This document shows positions 30,715-40,197 of a stretch of 56,645 nt of DNA, in pieces. Position 1 is the stretch's first letter, and each line of letters begins with the position of its first letter. The translations under genes were made by a program, and so were the position numbers. The notes beneath the pieces were generated by a model, which was given only the letters and a program-made list of their open reading frames with translations, made no database searches and was not told the origin of the DNA. This DNA is from a virus: the IMG/VR virus record IMGVR_UViG_3300024302_000397, positions 1 through 56,645 of that record; one strand, written 5' to 3'.

Positions 30715-30758
30715 TATGATAAAATCACGAAAAAGCCTTTGTACCCCCAGAATATGAT
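30715..30758 (+). promoter_or_regulatory. Two TATGATA boxes before the portal gene
   Basis: TATGATAAAATC (30715) and TATGATAGGATA (30753) lie in the 80-base gap between the ketoacyl synthase and the portal gene. They resemble the box at 11915. Good -35 boxes are missing. They are candidate factor-dependent late promoters for the head genes. Confidence 0.3.
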
Positions 30759-30770
30759 AGGATACGCACT

Positions 30771-32942
30771 ATGAAGAATAATATATCAGATTTAGATATT
30801 GATGCGACTGAACTAGATACTTTAGTTGATTGGGAAAACCCACCTAAAATTGAAGACCTGAAGCAAGACTTAACAGAAGCACAGTCTGCTCATTCAGATC
30901 ATATCATCGATGTCGAGAACTGGTTAGACGCTCTAAACGGCAAACAGAAGCTTAGCACTAAACCTGGTCGTTCTAAGATTGTTCCTAAACTTATTCGTAA
31001 GCAAGCTGAGTGGCGTTACGCTGCATTAAGTGAACCTTTCCTATCTACCGATGACTTGTTCAATACAGCACCGGCTACCTTCGAAGATAAGAAGGCTGCT
31101 GAGCAGAATGGTCAAGTACTTAACTACCAAATTAACTGCAAGATTGATAAGACTAAGTTTATCGATGAATACGTACGTACATGTGTGGATGAAGGTACAT
31201 CTATTATTAAGTTAGGTTGGGACTACAAAGAGGAGACTGTTGAAGTTGAAGTACCTGACTTTGATTTCCAACCTACACAAGAAGCAAACCAAATACACCA
31301 ACAGTTACATGCAATGATGCAAGAAGACCCTGAGAGATTTCAACAAGAAATCCCACCAGAGATGCAACAAGCACATGAAATGTCTATGCAAGGTGGTACA
31401 GCAGTTATGCCTGTACAGGTCGGGTCTCATACTGAGGAACAAGTTAAGGTTATTAAGAACCAGCCTACTATTGAAGTGTGTAACTACGCAAACGTAATAG
31501 TTGACCCTACATGTGAAGGTGACATAGATACCGCTGAGTTTATAATCTATAGCTTTGAGACATCAATGTCTCAGCTAAAGAAAGATGGTAGATATAAGAA
31601 CCTAGACGCAGTCAGCTTAGATAGTGGTAGTGTGCTGTCAACTCCAGATCACTCTGTTGATGATGACTCTAGCTTTACTTTCAAGGACAAACCACGTAAG
31701 AAGATTGTAGGATATGAATACTGGGGATTCTGGGATATCAACGGTACAGGTGAAGTAGAACCTTTCGTAGCTACCTGGGTAGGTGACACTCTGATTAGAT
31801 TAGAAGAGAATCCGTTCCCTGACAAGAAGTTACCATTTGTAATCGTACAGTACTTACCTAAGCGTAAGGCCGTGTATGGTGAACCTGATGGGTTACTGAT
31901 TGAAGACAACCAGAAGATTATCGGAGCTGTAACTAGAGGTATGATTGATGTTATCGGTCGTAGTGCTAACGGACAGATGGGTACACGTAAGGATGCATTA
32001 GACGTTTCTAACTACCGTAAGTTTGAACGTGGTGAAGACTTTAAGTTCAACTCTAACGTAGACCCTAGACAAGCTTTCCATATGGAGACTTACCCAGAGA
32101 TTCCTGGTAGTGCACTAAATATGCTTACGTTACAAAATAACGAAGCTGAGTCGCTTACAGGAGTTAAAGCATTTAGTTCAGGTATCACAGGACAAGCATT
32201 AGGTACAACTGCTACAGGTATTAGGTCAGCACTAGATGCTACATCTAAACGTGAGTTAGGTATCCTTAGACGTCTAGCTAATGGTATTAACCAGATGGGG
32301 CGTAAGATTATATCTATGAACGCTGAGTTCTTAGGTGATGAAGAAATCATCAGAGTAACTAATGAAGAGTTTGTAGCTATCAACCGTGAAGACTTAGGTG
32401 GTATGTATGACATTAAACTAAACATATCTACAGCAGAAGCTGACACTGAGAAAGCTCAGGAGTTATCATTCATGCTTCAGACTATGGGTAACAACATGCC
32501 TCCAGAGATGTCACAGATGGTACTAGCAGATATTGCTAAGTTACGTAAAATGCCTGAGTTGTCTAAGCGTATTCAAGAATACAAGCCACAACCTGACCCT
32601 ATGGCTCAACAGATGAAGGAACTTGAAATGCAGCTGTTACAAGCACAGATTGCTAATGAGCAAGCTAAGGCACAAGAGAACCAGGTTGATGTAGGTCTGA
32701 AGCAAGCTAAGACACAGACAGAACAAGCTAAAGCTAGAGGACTACATAGTACCTCTGACTTGAATGACCTAGACTTTGTTAATAAAGAATCAGGTGTACC
32801 TGATGCAAACAAAGAGGAGCAGATGAAGTTAGCTCATGGTCAAGAGATGCAAAAGAAAGAGTTTGATAGATTATCAAATTTAGACAGTAAGGTGATAGAT
32901 GGTATGATGCAGGGAGCTAATACTAACTATCCGGGACTTTAA
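30771..32942 (+). CDS. Portal protein (N4 gp59-like)
   Basis: This 723-aa protein is the probable dodecameric portal through which DNA enters and leaves the head. It has the N-terminal acidic start, a TKPGRSKIVPKLIRKQAEWR segment (near residue 62), VDEGTSIIKLGWDY, a central VCNYANVIVDPTCEGDID, and LTGVKAFSSGITGQALGTTA (near residue 463). A long C-terminal coiled coil rich in Gln and Lys follows (QQMKELEMQLLQAQIANEQA). Length is close to N4 gp59 (about 763 aa). It is directly upstream of scaffold-like and capsid genes, as in N4. Confidence 0.85.
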   Translation: MKNNISDLDIDATELDTLVDWENPPKIEDLKQDLTEAQSAHSDHIIDVENWLDALNGKQKLSTKPGRSKIVPKLIRKQAEWRYAALSEPFLSTDDLFNTAPATFEDKKAAEQNGQVLNYQINCKIDKTKFIDEYVRTCVDEGTSIIKLGWDYKEETVEVEVPDFDFQPTQEANQIHQQLHAMMQEDPERFQQEIPPEMQQAHEMSMQGGTAVMPVQVGSHTEEQVKVIKNQPTIEVCNYANVIVDPTCEGDIDTAEFIIYSFETSMSQLKKDGRYKNLDAVSLDSGSVLSTPDHSVDDDSSFTFKDKPRKKIVGYEYWGFWDINGTGEVEPFVATWVGDTLIRLEENPFPDKKLPFVIVQYLPKRKAVYGEPDGLLIEDNQKIIGAVTRGMIDVIGRSANGQMGTRKDALDVSNYRKFERGEDFKFNSNVDPRQAFHMETYPEIPGSALNMLTLQNNEAESLTGVKAFSSGITGQALGTTATGIRSALDATSKRELGILRRLANGINQMGRKIISMNAEFLGDEEIIRVTNEEFVAINREDLGGMYDIKLNISTAEADTEKAQELSFMLQTMGNNMPPEMSQMVLADIAKLRKMPELSKRIQEYKPQPDPMAQQMKELEMQLLQAQIANEQAKAQENQVDVGLKQAKTQTEQAKARGLHSTSDLNDLDFVNKESGVPDANKEEQMKLAHGQEMQKKEFDRLSNLDSKVIDGMMQGANTNYPGL

Positions 32943-32960
32943 CAATATGAGGGTAATAAC

Positions 32961-33299
32961 ATGACACAAGAGGAACAGTTAGACAGCTTAGAATTTAGTA
33001 TGGATGAGGCTAAACACTTTATCAGTGTGAAAAACAGTATGCTGAAACTACAAAATAATCGCGATTTTAAAAAGGTGATTACAGAGTACTACTTCAAAGA
33101 AGAGGCTGCTAGGTTAGTTATGGCTAAAAGCTCTAACCTTAATGTAGAACAGCAGCTACTAGTTGATAAAATGATTTATGGTGTGGGATCACTTGCTAAG
33201 TTCTTAGATAGCGTAATCTCTAGAGGCACTCAAGCAGAGCAAGCTCTAGCAGAAGACGAAGATACAAAAGCTAGTATCCTTCAGGAGGGTTTAGTATAA
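32961..33299 (+). CDS. Small conserved head-assembly protein
   Basis: This 112-aa protein is helical and charged (SLEFSMDEAKHFISVKNSML; YYFKEEAARLVMAKS), ending LAEDEDTKASILQEGLV. It sits between portal and scaffold-like genes, where N4-like phages carry a small protein of unknown role. Its stop overlaps the next ATG (TAATG). Confidence 0.6.
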   Translation: MTQEEQLDSLEFSMDEAKHFISVKNSMLKLQNNRDFKKVITEYYFKEEAARLVMAKSSNLNVEQQLLVDKMIYGVGSLAKFLDSVISRGTQAEQALAEDEDTKASILQEGLV

Positions 33300-34453
33300 T
33301 GACTACAAACAATGACGCATTAGGAATGTCAGACGAAGATTTCTTGAAAAAAGACTTCGGAGACTTCGAAGAAACACCAGCAGTAGAAACTGCTGAACTA
33401 GACACTGAAGTGACAGAAGAGCAAACTTCTGAAGCTGATGTAGAGACTCAAGTGATTGAGACTCAAGATAACGCCCAGGAGCAACCTGAGCCGGAACCGT
33501 TAGATGATGTAGATAGCCAACCATTTGAGGATACTCAAAAGGAGCAGGAACCTTCAGCTAAAAGTACTGAGCCAGCGTCTCTTGATACAGAAGTCAAAGT
33601 AGATGACACAGATGGGGATACCCAAGAAACATCAACTGTAGACTTCCAAGGAGCATATGAGAAGATTTTCTCACCCTTTAAGGCCAATGGCAGTGACATG
33701 CAGGTGGACACGGTTGACGATGTAATGTCATTAATGAAGATGGGAGCTAACTACCAGAAGAAAATGGCAACGTTAGCACCTAATCTGAAGTTAGTGAAAA
33801 TGCTTGAGAATAATAACTTACTAGATGCTAGTAAGCTAAACAACTTAATCGACATCTCTAAGAAGAACCCTGCTGCAATTGCTAAGCTTATAAAAGATAG
33901 TGGGATAGACCCTCTCGATATTGATACTGATGAAGAGGTGAAGTACACCCCTAATGACTACAATGTATCAGACAAAGAGTACAAGTTAGATGAAGCACTA
34001 GAAGGCATCAAAGATAGTAAGACTTTCAATGACACTATTGACGTTTTAAGTAATCAATGGGACACTGCGAGTAAAAAAATAATTGCTGAGAATCCTCAGA
34101 TTATAGGTATTATCGATGGACATATGCAGAATGGTGTGTATGCTGAAGTGAAGAAGCTAGTTTCAAAGGAGCGCGCCTTAGGTAGATTAGAAGGTGTCTC
34201 TGATGTAGCAGCTTATCAACAGGCAGCAAACTACTTAGCTAGTATTGGCGTGCTGAACAACGGAGACACTAATAAGGTGGCTACACCACCTACGTCAGAT
34301 GTATCAAGTAAGACAAAAGCAAAGGATGATGCTCAGTTAACGAATAAACGTAAAGCTGCAGCATCTACAAAGACAAGTAGCAAACCTACGACTTCTCAAC
34401 CAGACTTCTTAAAGATGACGGATGATGAGTTTATGAAGATGGCTGCTGTCTAA
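33299..34453 (+). CDS. Probable scaffolding protein
   Basis: This 384-aa protein has a very acidic, low-complexity N-terminal 115 residues (EETPAVETAELDTEVTEEQT). A helical middle part follows (NLKLVKMLENNNLLDASKLN; SKKNPAAIAKLIKDSGIDPL), then a basic Lys/Thr-rich linker, and a short C-terminal helix TSQPDFLKMTDDEFMKMA, the usual capsid-binding end of scaffolds. Position immediately before the major capsid gene supports this. It should be lost or cleaved on head maturation. Confidence 0.7.
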   Translation: MTTNNDALGMSDEDFLKKDFGDFEETPAVETAELDTEVTEEQTSEADVETQVIETQDNAQEQPEPEPLDDVDSQPFEDTQKEQEPSAKSTEPASLDTEVKVDDTDGDTQETSTVDFQGAYEKIFSPFKANGSDMQVDTVDDVMSLMKMGANYQKKMATLAPNLKLVKMLENNNLLDASKLNNLIDISKKNPAAIAKLIKDSGIDPLDIDTDEEVKYTPNDYNVSDKEYKLDEALEGIKDSKTFNDTIDVLSNQWDTASKKIIAENPQIIGIIDGHMQNGVYAEVKKLVSKERALGRLEGVSDVAAYQQAANYLASIGVLNNGDTNKVATPPTSDVSSKTKAKDDAQLTNKRKAAASTKTSSKPTTSQPDFLKMTDDEFMKMAAV

Positions 34454-34480
34454 TTTTATGAAGCTTTATAGGAGAATATA

Positions 34481-35710
34481 ATGGCTCAAGTATACGGTGA
34501 CGGTACTAATTCAACAGTAGGTGCACAGGCACGTACTGATTTTTATAACAAAAAGGCGCTAATTGCAGTACGTGATAAGCAGTACTTCATGCCTTTGGCT
34601 AACGTTCAGGCTATGCCTAAACATCACGGTAAGACAATTAAACAAGACGTTTACTTACCTTTACTAGATGATTTGAACATCAACGACCAAGGTATTGACG
34701 CTTCTGGCGCAACTATCGACAGTACTAAGTTTTCAGCTTGGACTAAAGCTGGTGCTTTAATTGGTGCTGCATACACAACAGCAGCTTTAGCTGCTGCTGC
34801 AACTGGTGCTGCTGTAGTTCAACAGAACTCTGGTAACTTATACGGTTCAGGTAAGGACATCGGTTTAATCGCTGCTAAACTTCCTGCATTGACTGAGAAC
34901 GGTGGACGTGTTAACCGTGTAGGCTTTAAGCGTACACAGATTACTGGTTCAATCGTTAAGCAAGGTTTCTTTACTGAGTACACTCAGGAGTCTTTGGACT
35001 TTGATTCTGATTCTGAACTACTTTCTCATATTACTGAGGAAATGGTACAGGGCGCTACTGAATTAACTGAAGCGGCTTTACAGTCTGACTTGATTAATTC
35101 TGCGACTACTACAGGTACAGCTTACTTTAAAGGCGGTACTACTAAAGCTACAGTATCAGGTGTTGTTACTTACACTGACTTAATGAACTTGTCTATCGCT
35201 CTAGATAACAACAAGACACCTAAGCAGACTAAAGTAATCTCTGGTTCTCGTTTAGTTGATACTAAAACTATCAATGGTGGCCGTATCATGTATGTAGGTT
35301 CAGAGATGATTCCTGCTTTACGTGCTATGACGGACTTACACAGTGCTCCAGCATTTGTGTCAGTAGAGAAGTATGCTGATGCAGGCAACACAGTAAACGG
35401 TGAGATTGGTTCTATTGACCAGTTCCGCATCGTTGTTGTTCCTGAGATGCAGTACTCTGCTAAAGGCGGCGCGGCTGGTGTAGACATCTACCCGATGTTA
35501 GTTGTTGGTGATGGTTCATTTACTACTATTGGTTTCCAAACTGATGGTAAGACTGTGAAGTTCACTACTACGCACAAGAAGCCTGGTAAAGACGTAGCAG
35601 ACCTTAACGACCCTTACGGCGAGAAAGGTTTCTACTCAATCAAGTGGTACTACGGATTCATGGCACTACGTGCTGAGCGTCTAGGTATCATCTGGACTAA
35701 AGCTGCTTAA
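34481..35710 (+). CDS. Major capsid protein (N4 gp56 family)
   Basis: This 409-aa protein forms the icosahedral head. It has the N4 gp56 features: [20 protein letters not shown] followed by [20 protein letters not shown], the basic [18 protein letters not shown], and [20 protein letters not shown], ending in a beta-rich domain ([20 protein letters not shown]). Length agrees with the family (about 400 aa). AGGAG precedes the ATG. A large hairpin directly downstream may protect or end part of its message. Confidence 0.92.
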   Translation: MAQVYGDGTNSTVGAQARTDFYNKKALIAVRDKQYFMPLANVQAMPKHHGKTIKQDVYLPLLDDLNINDQGIDASGATIDSTKFSAWTKAGALIGAAYTTAALAAAATGAAVVQQNSGNLYGSGKDIGLIAAKLPALTENGGRVNRVGFKRTQITGSIVKQGFFTEYTQESLDFDSDSELLSHITEEMVQGATELTEAALQSDLINSATTTGTAYFKGGTTKATVSGVVTYTDLMNLSIALDNNKTPKQTKVISGSRLVDTKTINGGRIMYVGSEMIPALRAMTDLHSAPAFVSVEKYADAGNTVNGEIGSIDQFRIVVVPEMQYSAKGGAAGVDIYPMLVVGDGSFTTIGFQTDGKTVKFTTTHKKPGKDVADLNDPYGEKGFYSIKWYYGFMALRAERLGIIWTKAA

Positions 35711-35726
35711 GTAGAGCTTTAACCTT

Positions 35727-35763
35727 GGTAGGCTGTTAGCACGCAAGTGCGGTGCAGCCTACC
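35727..35763 (+). terminator. Long hairpin after the major capsid gene
   Basis: GGTAGGCTG (35727-35735) pairs perfectly with CAGCCTACC (35755-35763), and an inner GCAC-GCAA-GTGC forms a second stem. It begins 17 bases after the capsid stop. No T-run follows, so it is more likely an mRNA-stabilising or attenuating structure than a full terminator. The next gene's ribosome binding site (GGGAGGA) lies just after it. Confidence 0.6.
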
Positions 35764-35784
35764 TCATTAATTCCGGGAGGAACC

Positions 35785-36354
35785 ATGAACATAGAAAATT
35801 TGACATCTAAACAGATAAGCGATAAGCTAGCCGAACACGGTATTAAGATGCATTTTAATTCAAACAGAAAAAAGCTTGAGGAAGCTTTACTTACTATTAC
35901 TACTCATGAGGATGATATTATGGAAACAGCAACAGCAGATGTAATTGAACTAGCACCAGGTACTACACACACAGCAGAAGGTATTGAACTTGAGGGAAAA
36001 GTATCTTCAGAAGCTATGAAGCTAATTAGAATTATTGTTAGACCTAACGACCCACTAAAGCGTGAGTCTGAAGGTGACATCTTTACAGCAGGTAGCGACT
36101 TAGTTGATCGTGGCAGAGCTGTTAAGAAGTATGTACCTTACAATAATGAAGAAGGCTGGCACGTTCCTAATATTATTTATCAGAACATGAAAGAAGCTGA
36201 GTGTCAAATCTTTAAAAAGGTTAGACGTAATGGTGAAGACATGATGGAAACACAGATGATTAAAGCGTACAATATTGAGATATTACCACAACTTACTCAA
36301 GCTGAGTTAGATACCTTAGCTAGCACGCAGAAGGCGCATAACACACTAGGATAG
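35785..36354 (+). CDS. Virion protein with SAP/HeH-like N-terminus
   Basis: This 189-aa protein begins MNIENLTSKQISDKLAEHGI followed by KMHFNSNRKKLEEALLTI, a small helix-extended-loop-helix (SAP/HeH) fold often found in head-associated proteins. The rest (KLIRIIVRPNDPLKRESEGD; KKYVPYNNEEGWHVPNIIY) is a beta-rich domain. Start at ATG 35785 has GGGAGGAACC directly upstream. Position after the capsid gene corresponds to N4 gp55. Confidence 0.65.
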   Translation: MNIENLTSKQISDKLAEHGIKMHFNSNRKKLEEALLTITTHEDDIMETATADVIELAPGTTHTAEGIELEGKVSSEAMKLIRIIVRPNDPLKRESEGDIFTAGSDLVDRGRAVKKYVPYNNEEGWHVPNIIYQNMKEAECQIFKKVRRNGEDMMETQMIKAYNIEILPQLTQAELDTLASTQKAHNTLG

Positions 36355-36358
36355 AACT

Positions 36359-37468
36359 ATGGCATCAATAAGTACTTCAGATTTAACACAGGCAAGTGGT
36401 GTAACCACCAGTACTGACGGAAAATACACTGTTACAGGTACTGGAGTATTTGATGACCTTATGGAGGCGGTGAATGCTCACCTAGATGCTCAGTTTAATT
36501 TAGGTAGACTAACAGGTGCAGATTATGCAACTGTCTACCTAGGGGCAGTACAGAGCTCTATGCAGCAATCAGTTGCTTTTATCTTAGGTAAACAGCAAGC
36601 TGATAAACAAGCTGACCTGATAGATAAACAAATCCTGACAGAGGTGAAGAAGACTTTAGATGTTACGTCTACAACCACTGTCAGAGATGCCCAATCTGCT
36701 AAAGATTTACTCGTTAAAACGGCACAGGTTACCTCGATGACTAAGGAAGACGTAGTCAAGACAAACCAAGCCCTAGATGTACTATCACAGACATCAGTTA
36801 GGAACGCCCAATCTGCTAAAGATGCAGTGCTGAAGGATGCTCAGACGCTTGATATTCATGACCAAGCTGTACTACGTACACAAGCTAGTGATGCAGATTT
36901 ATCTATCAAACGTCAACAGATTATCAATGAAGCGTTTACTAATGGTATGGAAGTGAATGAGTACATCTGGGAGATTGAGTATAAGCTTAATCTAGGTGAG
37001 ACTTACACCTTCGTAACTATTGAGAACTTAACGGATAATGATGTAGTGGCACTTATGACTGCTGACCCACATGACCCTAGATACCCTGAAGTTAATGCCG
37101 TAACACTAAGTATGTCTAAAGTTATACAACATGCTGGTAAGTCTACTGCTGCAACTATCATTGCTAAAACGCAAGAAGAGGTTGACTTACTTAAACAGAA
37201 GCGTATTACTGAACATGCGCAGACGTTGACAGAGACTATCGGTTCTACTATTGTTACAAGCAGTGTTATGGGTAAGCAGGCTGAGTTATTTACTCAGCAA
37301 GCTGTTGGTTTTGAGAATGATGCTAAGAACGCCTTCAATAAGAACATGGCTGATATTCTCAAGATGCAAATCAACACACAAGGTGACTTTAGCTCAAGTA
37401 AGTTCATCACTGTAGAGCATTTACTAGATCTCTATCCGGATGATGATAATGTAGTTGCAGCTACATAA
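36359..37468 (+). CDS. Virion protein (N4 gp54-like)
   Basis: This 369-aa protein starts MASISTSDLTQASGVTTSTD and continues with FDDLMEAVNAHLDAQFNLGR and a YATVYLGAVQSSMQQSVAFI segment. It is then mainly helical with heptad-like repeats (RDAQSAKDLL / RNAQSAKDAV). Position fits N4 gp54, a virion component. It may be a tail or inner-core protein. No enzyme motif. Confidence 0.65.
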   Translation: MASISTSDLTQASGVTTSTDGKYTVTGTGVFDDLMEAVNAHLDAQFNLGRLTGADYATVYLGAVQSSMQQSVAFILGKQQADKQADLIDKQILTEVKKTLDVTSTTTVRDAQSAKDLLVKTAQVTSMTKEDVVKTNQALDVLSQTSVRNAQSAKDAVLKDAQTLDIHDQAVLRTQASDADLSIKRQQIINEAFTNGMEVNEYIWEIEYKLNLGETYTFVTIENLTDNDVVALMTADPHDPRYPEVNAVTLSMSKVIQHAGKSTAATIIAKTQEEVDLLKQKRITEHAQTLTETIGSTIVTSSVMGKQAELFTQQAVGFENDAKNAFNKNMADILKMQINTQGDFSSSKFITVEHLLDLYPDDDNVVAAT

Positions 37469-37477
37469 AGTGACAGT

Positions 37478-39730
37478 ATGGGCTGGAATCCATTCAAGAA
37501 GACCCGGACCTACCAATACTGGAATGTAGCTACAACACCTTTATTAGATGATGCTCTACCTGATGGGTTCCATGAGTTCGCTATCATTAATGATGTTGTT
37601 AATGGTATTGACTACTTTAAGAGCTTAGACTATTTAAATTACAGTGCAGGTGCACGTACTAGGTTTAGACAGCTAAACACTAAGTTTAAAACTAAAGACT
37701 ACTTTGGTGGGTATGGTGACGTAGACATAGGTAACAACTATGTCCCTGCTAGTTTAGTTAAAGCTAGGATAAACCCTAGCAACCCTACTTATGTAACTAT
37801 TACCAATAGTTCAGTTGTTGCACTAAACTACGCTAACTGGGTATCTGGCTACTTAGTTGATACCTTTAATCTTAATACTGTTACAAACATATTTGTAAGG
37901 GATGGAGTCTCGTATACCGTAGACTTTAATACTGCAGACAGTGTAGATAACAGTGTTGACTACATGAATAACACTACACTATTATCCTACACACTAGACC
38001 TACCTCCAGAACCTGTGGGCAAGTCATATAATGTTAGTTACACAATAACTACCCCTGGTGTGTCAGGACAACCCTCTACTACTTCTCCTGTACGAACATG
38101 GACGTATGAAATAGGAACAGGACTGTATCCTGAGCTAGATGTAAATACTAGATTACCTGAGAATGACCCAACGGTCTTCCAGCTAATGCCTCCGATAGAT
38201 ATACGCAGAAACGGTGGGTACATCCACTCCAGTGCTTCTAGACATGCTGACTATGATGACTACGCTAAGAATTTAGGTATCAATCCTAAAGATATAGCAG
38301 ATGCTTTTGCTGGGCAGTCTGATATGGATAAGTTAGACCATATAGCTGTAAGTCAAGGTGTAGATTTACAAGCTAAAGACAAGCACAGTTTAAAGTACTG
38401 TATAGATTTCGTTACTAAACTGAAGGCGCTAGCCGATACCCATACTATGGGCTATAACGTTAACGGAGCTAATGATAATGTTAACCTAGGTTTTAATACA
38501 CAAGCACCTTTGGGGCTTAACCAAGATGGTACTGTCTTTGGTACTGAACATAGGTACACCCCTCAAGAGCTTGTAGACGTTCCTGGCGTAGATTTGATTG
38601 TATCCTTTGATAGTTCTTCATATGGTCTTAAGTACTCTCATATCGAGATACAGCAACATACAGCTGCTGAAGTGGAGGCTAACTCTGTTCTTAAGTCTTT
38701 AAGGGATACTGCTATCGATGTTGGGGAACATGGGCGTGTACAAGGTACTCATAGGTATAAGTCTGTGGTAAATCATGACTTCAGCTTAACAGCGACTATG
38801 ACAGGTGTCACCCTAGATGGAGGAATTTGGGGGTATTTGTCAGGAATAATAGCAAATCTCAACACAGCCAATTTAGGCACGATTACATATTACAAAATAA
38901 GTAATATAGATGGGAGTATGAGCAGTCACATGATTGTAGCTCCCGTAATATCCCATTATGTTCGTGATGCACAATCAGGCCAACATAGGCTAGTGCACTT
39001 AAACTTAAGCTCAACAGACGCTGATTTATACTTCCCTTTAGATTGGAGGATAGTTAACAGTTATAGCAATCAGGAGCTGACTTCATTAACTGCAAGCAGT
39101 ATGCATCTAAGTATGTACTATGCTTACTGGGAGCAGAAAGAAGTATGGAACTGGTCGCTCATAATAATCGTAGTAGCTGTTATTGTGTTTGTCTATACTG
39201 GGTATGACGTTAGCGCTGCTCTAGCAGAGACAGCCACTTCACTATCAGTAGCTTTAGGTGTGTCTTTGTCAACAGCATACCTAATTATGGCTGTTTCCTA
39301 CTTAGCCTCTATGGGAGTGTTTGGTGAAGACTATATCATATTAGGTCAGGTAATGACACTAGCTATAAGCATGGGCACTAGCACAGTAGCTATAGGCGCT
39401 AACATGACTACTGCTAACTATGCGTTACAGGTTATGAATATGATGAACTCATACAAGATGAGACACATCGTAGATGAAATGGAAGAGATACAGAATTTAG
39501 CTGATGCACAGCTTGTTTTACAAGATGAAATACGTGAAGAAATAGACCAAGCCTTTGAAGACATGGGGTACTATTACAACCTTAGAAAAAGACAATATAT
39601 AGCACAAGCGTTAGTCAACATTAAAAAGGTAGACCACTTTGAAGCGATGCCTTCAGCAGTGTACTTTCAGAAGATAAAGAAAACAGTATCACCAGAGTAT
39701 ACTTATAAGTTACAATACAAATACATATAA
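37478..39730 (+). CDS. Large virion protein with C-terminal membrane segments (N4 gp53-like)
   Basis: This 750-aa protein begins MGWNPFKKTRTYQYWNVATT. The first 550 residues are soluble and beta-rich, with many Asn, Tyr and Asp. Residues about 558-640 contain hydrophobic stretches (LIIIVVAVIVFVYTGY; LIMAVSYLASMGVFG; LGQVMTLAISMGTSTVAIGA), followed by a long charged helix. An ejected internal protein that inserts in the host envelope would look like this. It is in the run of internal virion genes before the virion RNA polymerase. Confidence 0.65.
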   Translation: MGWNPFKKTRTYQYWNVATTPLLDDALPDGFHEFAIINDVVNGIDYFKSLDYLNYSAGARTRFRQLNTKFKTKDYFGGYGDVDIGNNYVPASLVKARINPSNPTYVTITNSSVVALNYANWVSGYLVDTFNLNTVTNIFVRDGVSYTVDFNTADSVDNSVDYMNNTTLLSYTLDLPPEPVGKSYNVSYTITTPGVSGQPSTTSPVRTWTYEIGTGLYPELDVNTRLPENDPTVFQLMPPIDIRRNGGYIHSSASRHADYDDYAKNLGINPKDIADAFAGQSDMDKLDHIAVSQGVDLQAKDKHSLKYCIDFVTKLKALADTHTMGYNVNGANDNVNLGFNTQAPLGLNQDGTVFGTEHRYTPQELVDVPGVDLIVSFDSSSYGLKYSHIEIQQHTAAEVEANSVLKSLRDTAIDVGEHGRVQGTHRYKSVVNHDFSLTATMTGVTLDGGIWGYLSGIIANLNTANLGTITYYKISNIDGSMSSHMIVAPVISHYVRDAQSGQHRLVHLNLSSTDADLYFPLDWRIVNSYSNQELTSLTASSMHLSMYYAYWEQKEVWNWSLIIIVVAVIVFVYTGYDVSAALAETATSLSVALGVSLSTAYLIMAVSYLASMGVFGEDYIILGQVMTLAISMGTSTVAIGANMTTANYALQVMNMMNSYKMRHIVDEMEEIQNLADAQLVLQDEIREEIDQAFEDMGYYYNLRKRQYIAQALVNIKKVDHFEAMPSAVYFQKIKKTVSPEYTYKLQYKYI

Positions 39731-39750
39731 AAGAATTACGGAGAAATAAT

Positions 39751-40188
39751 ATGAGTTATCCAAAATTTAATAACTACTGGGGTGGACAGAACCCTAACCC
39801 ACTGCAAACAGCTAATAGGTCACACCTTATGGGCTTACAGCCAACAGACCAAAACAAATTCATAGAAGATACGTTTGGTGATAATAATAATTTAGACCAA
39901 GAGTTTGACCTAGGTTTGAATATGGGTACGCTACAGCTAGGTACTGCTGCTCTTGGTGCATGGAATGGGTTTACGGCGAATAAACGAGCTAAAGAGGCTA
40001 ATCAGATAGCTAGAAATCAACTTAACCAGAATGCTGAAGCATTTAACATTAATACAGGTATGCAAGTAGCTACACTGAATGATGAGATTGGCAGATACAA
40101 TGCACATGTTGGTGGTTTCTTAGATGAGAGCCAACGTAGAGACACGTTTGATCCAGATCAGTTTGGTAAGTTATCCACATACAGTTAA
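39751..40188 (+). CDS. Small internal virion protein
   Basis: This 145-aa protein has a Pro/Asn-rich start (NNYWGGQNPNPLQTANRSHL), a short hydrophobic helix (MGTLQLGTAALGAWNGFTA) and then a helical polar region (RAKEANQIARNQLNQNAEAF). The layout resembles T7 gp14-like ejected proteins that enter the outer membrane; this likeness is of design, not proven homology. GGAGAAATAAT precedes the ATG. Confidence 0.55.
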   Translation: MSYPKFNNYWGGQNPNPLQTANRSHLMGLQPTDQNKFIEDTFGDNNNLDQEFDLGLNMGTLQLGTAALGAWNGFTANKRAKEANQIARNQLNQNAEAFNINTGMQVATLNDEIGRYNAHVGGFLDESQRRDTFDPDQFGKLSTYS

Positions 40189-40197
40189 GGAGTTAAC

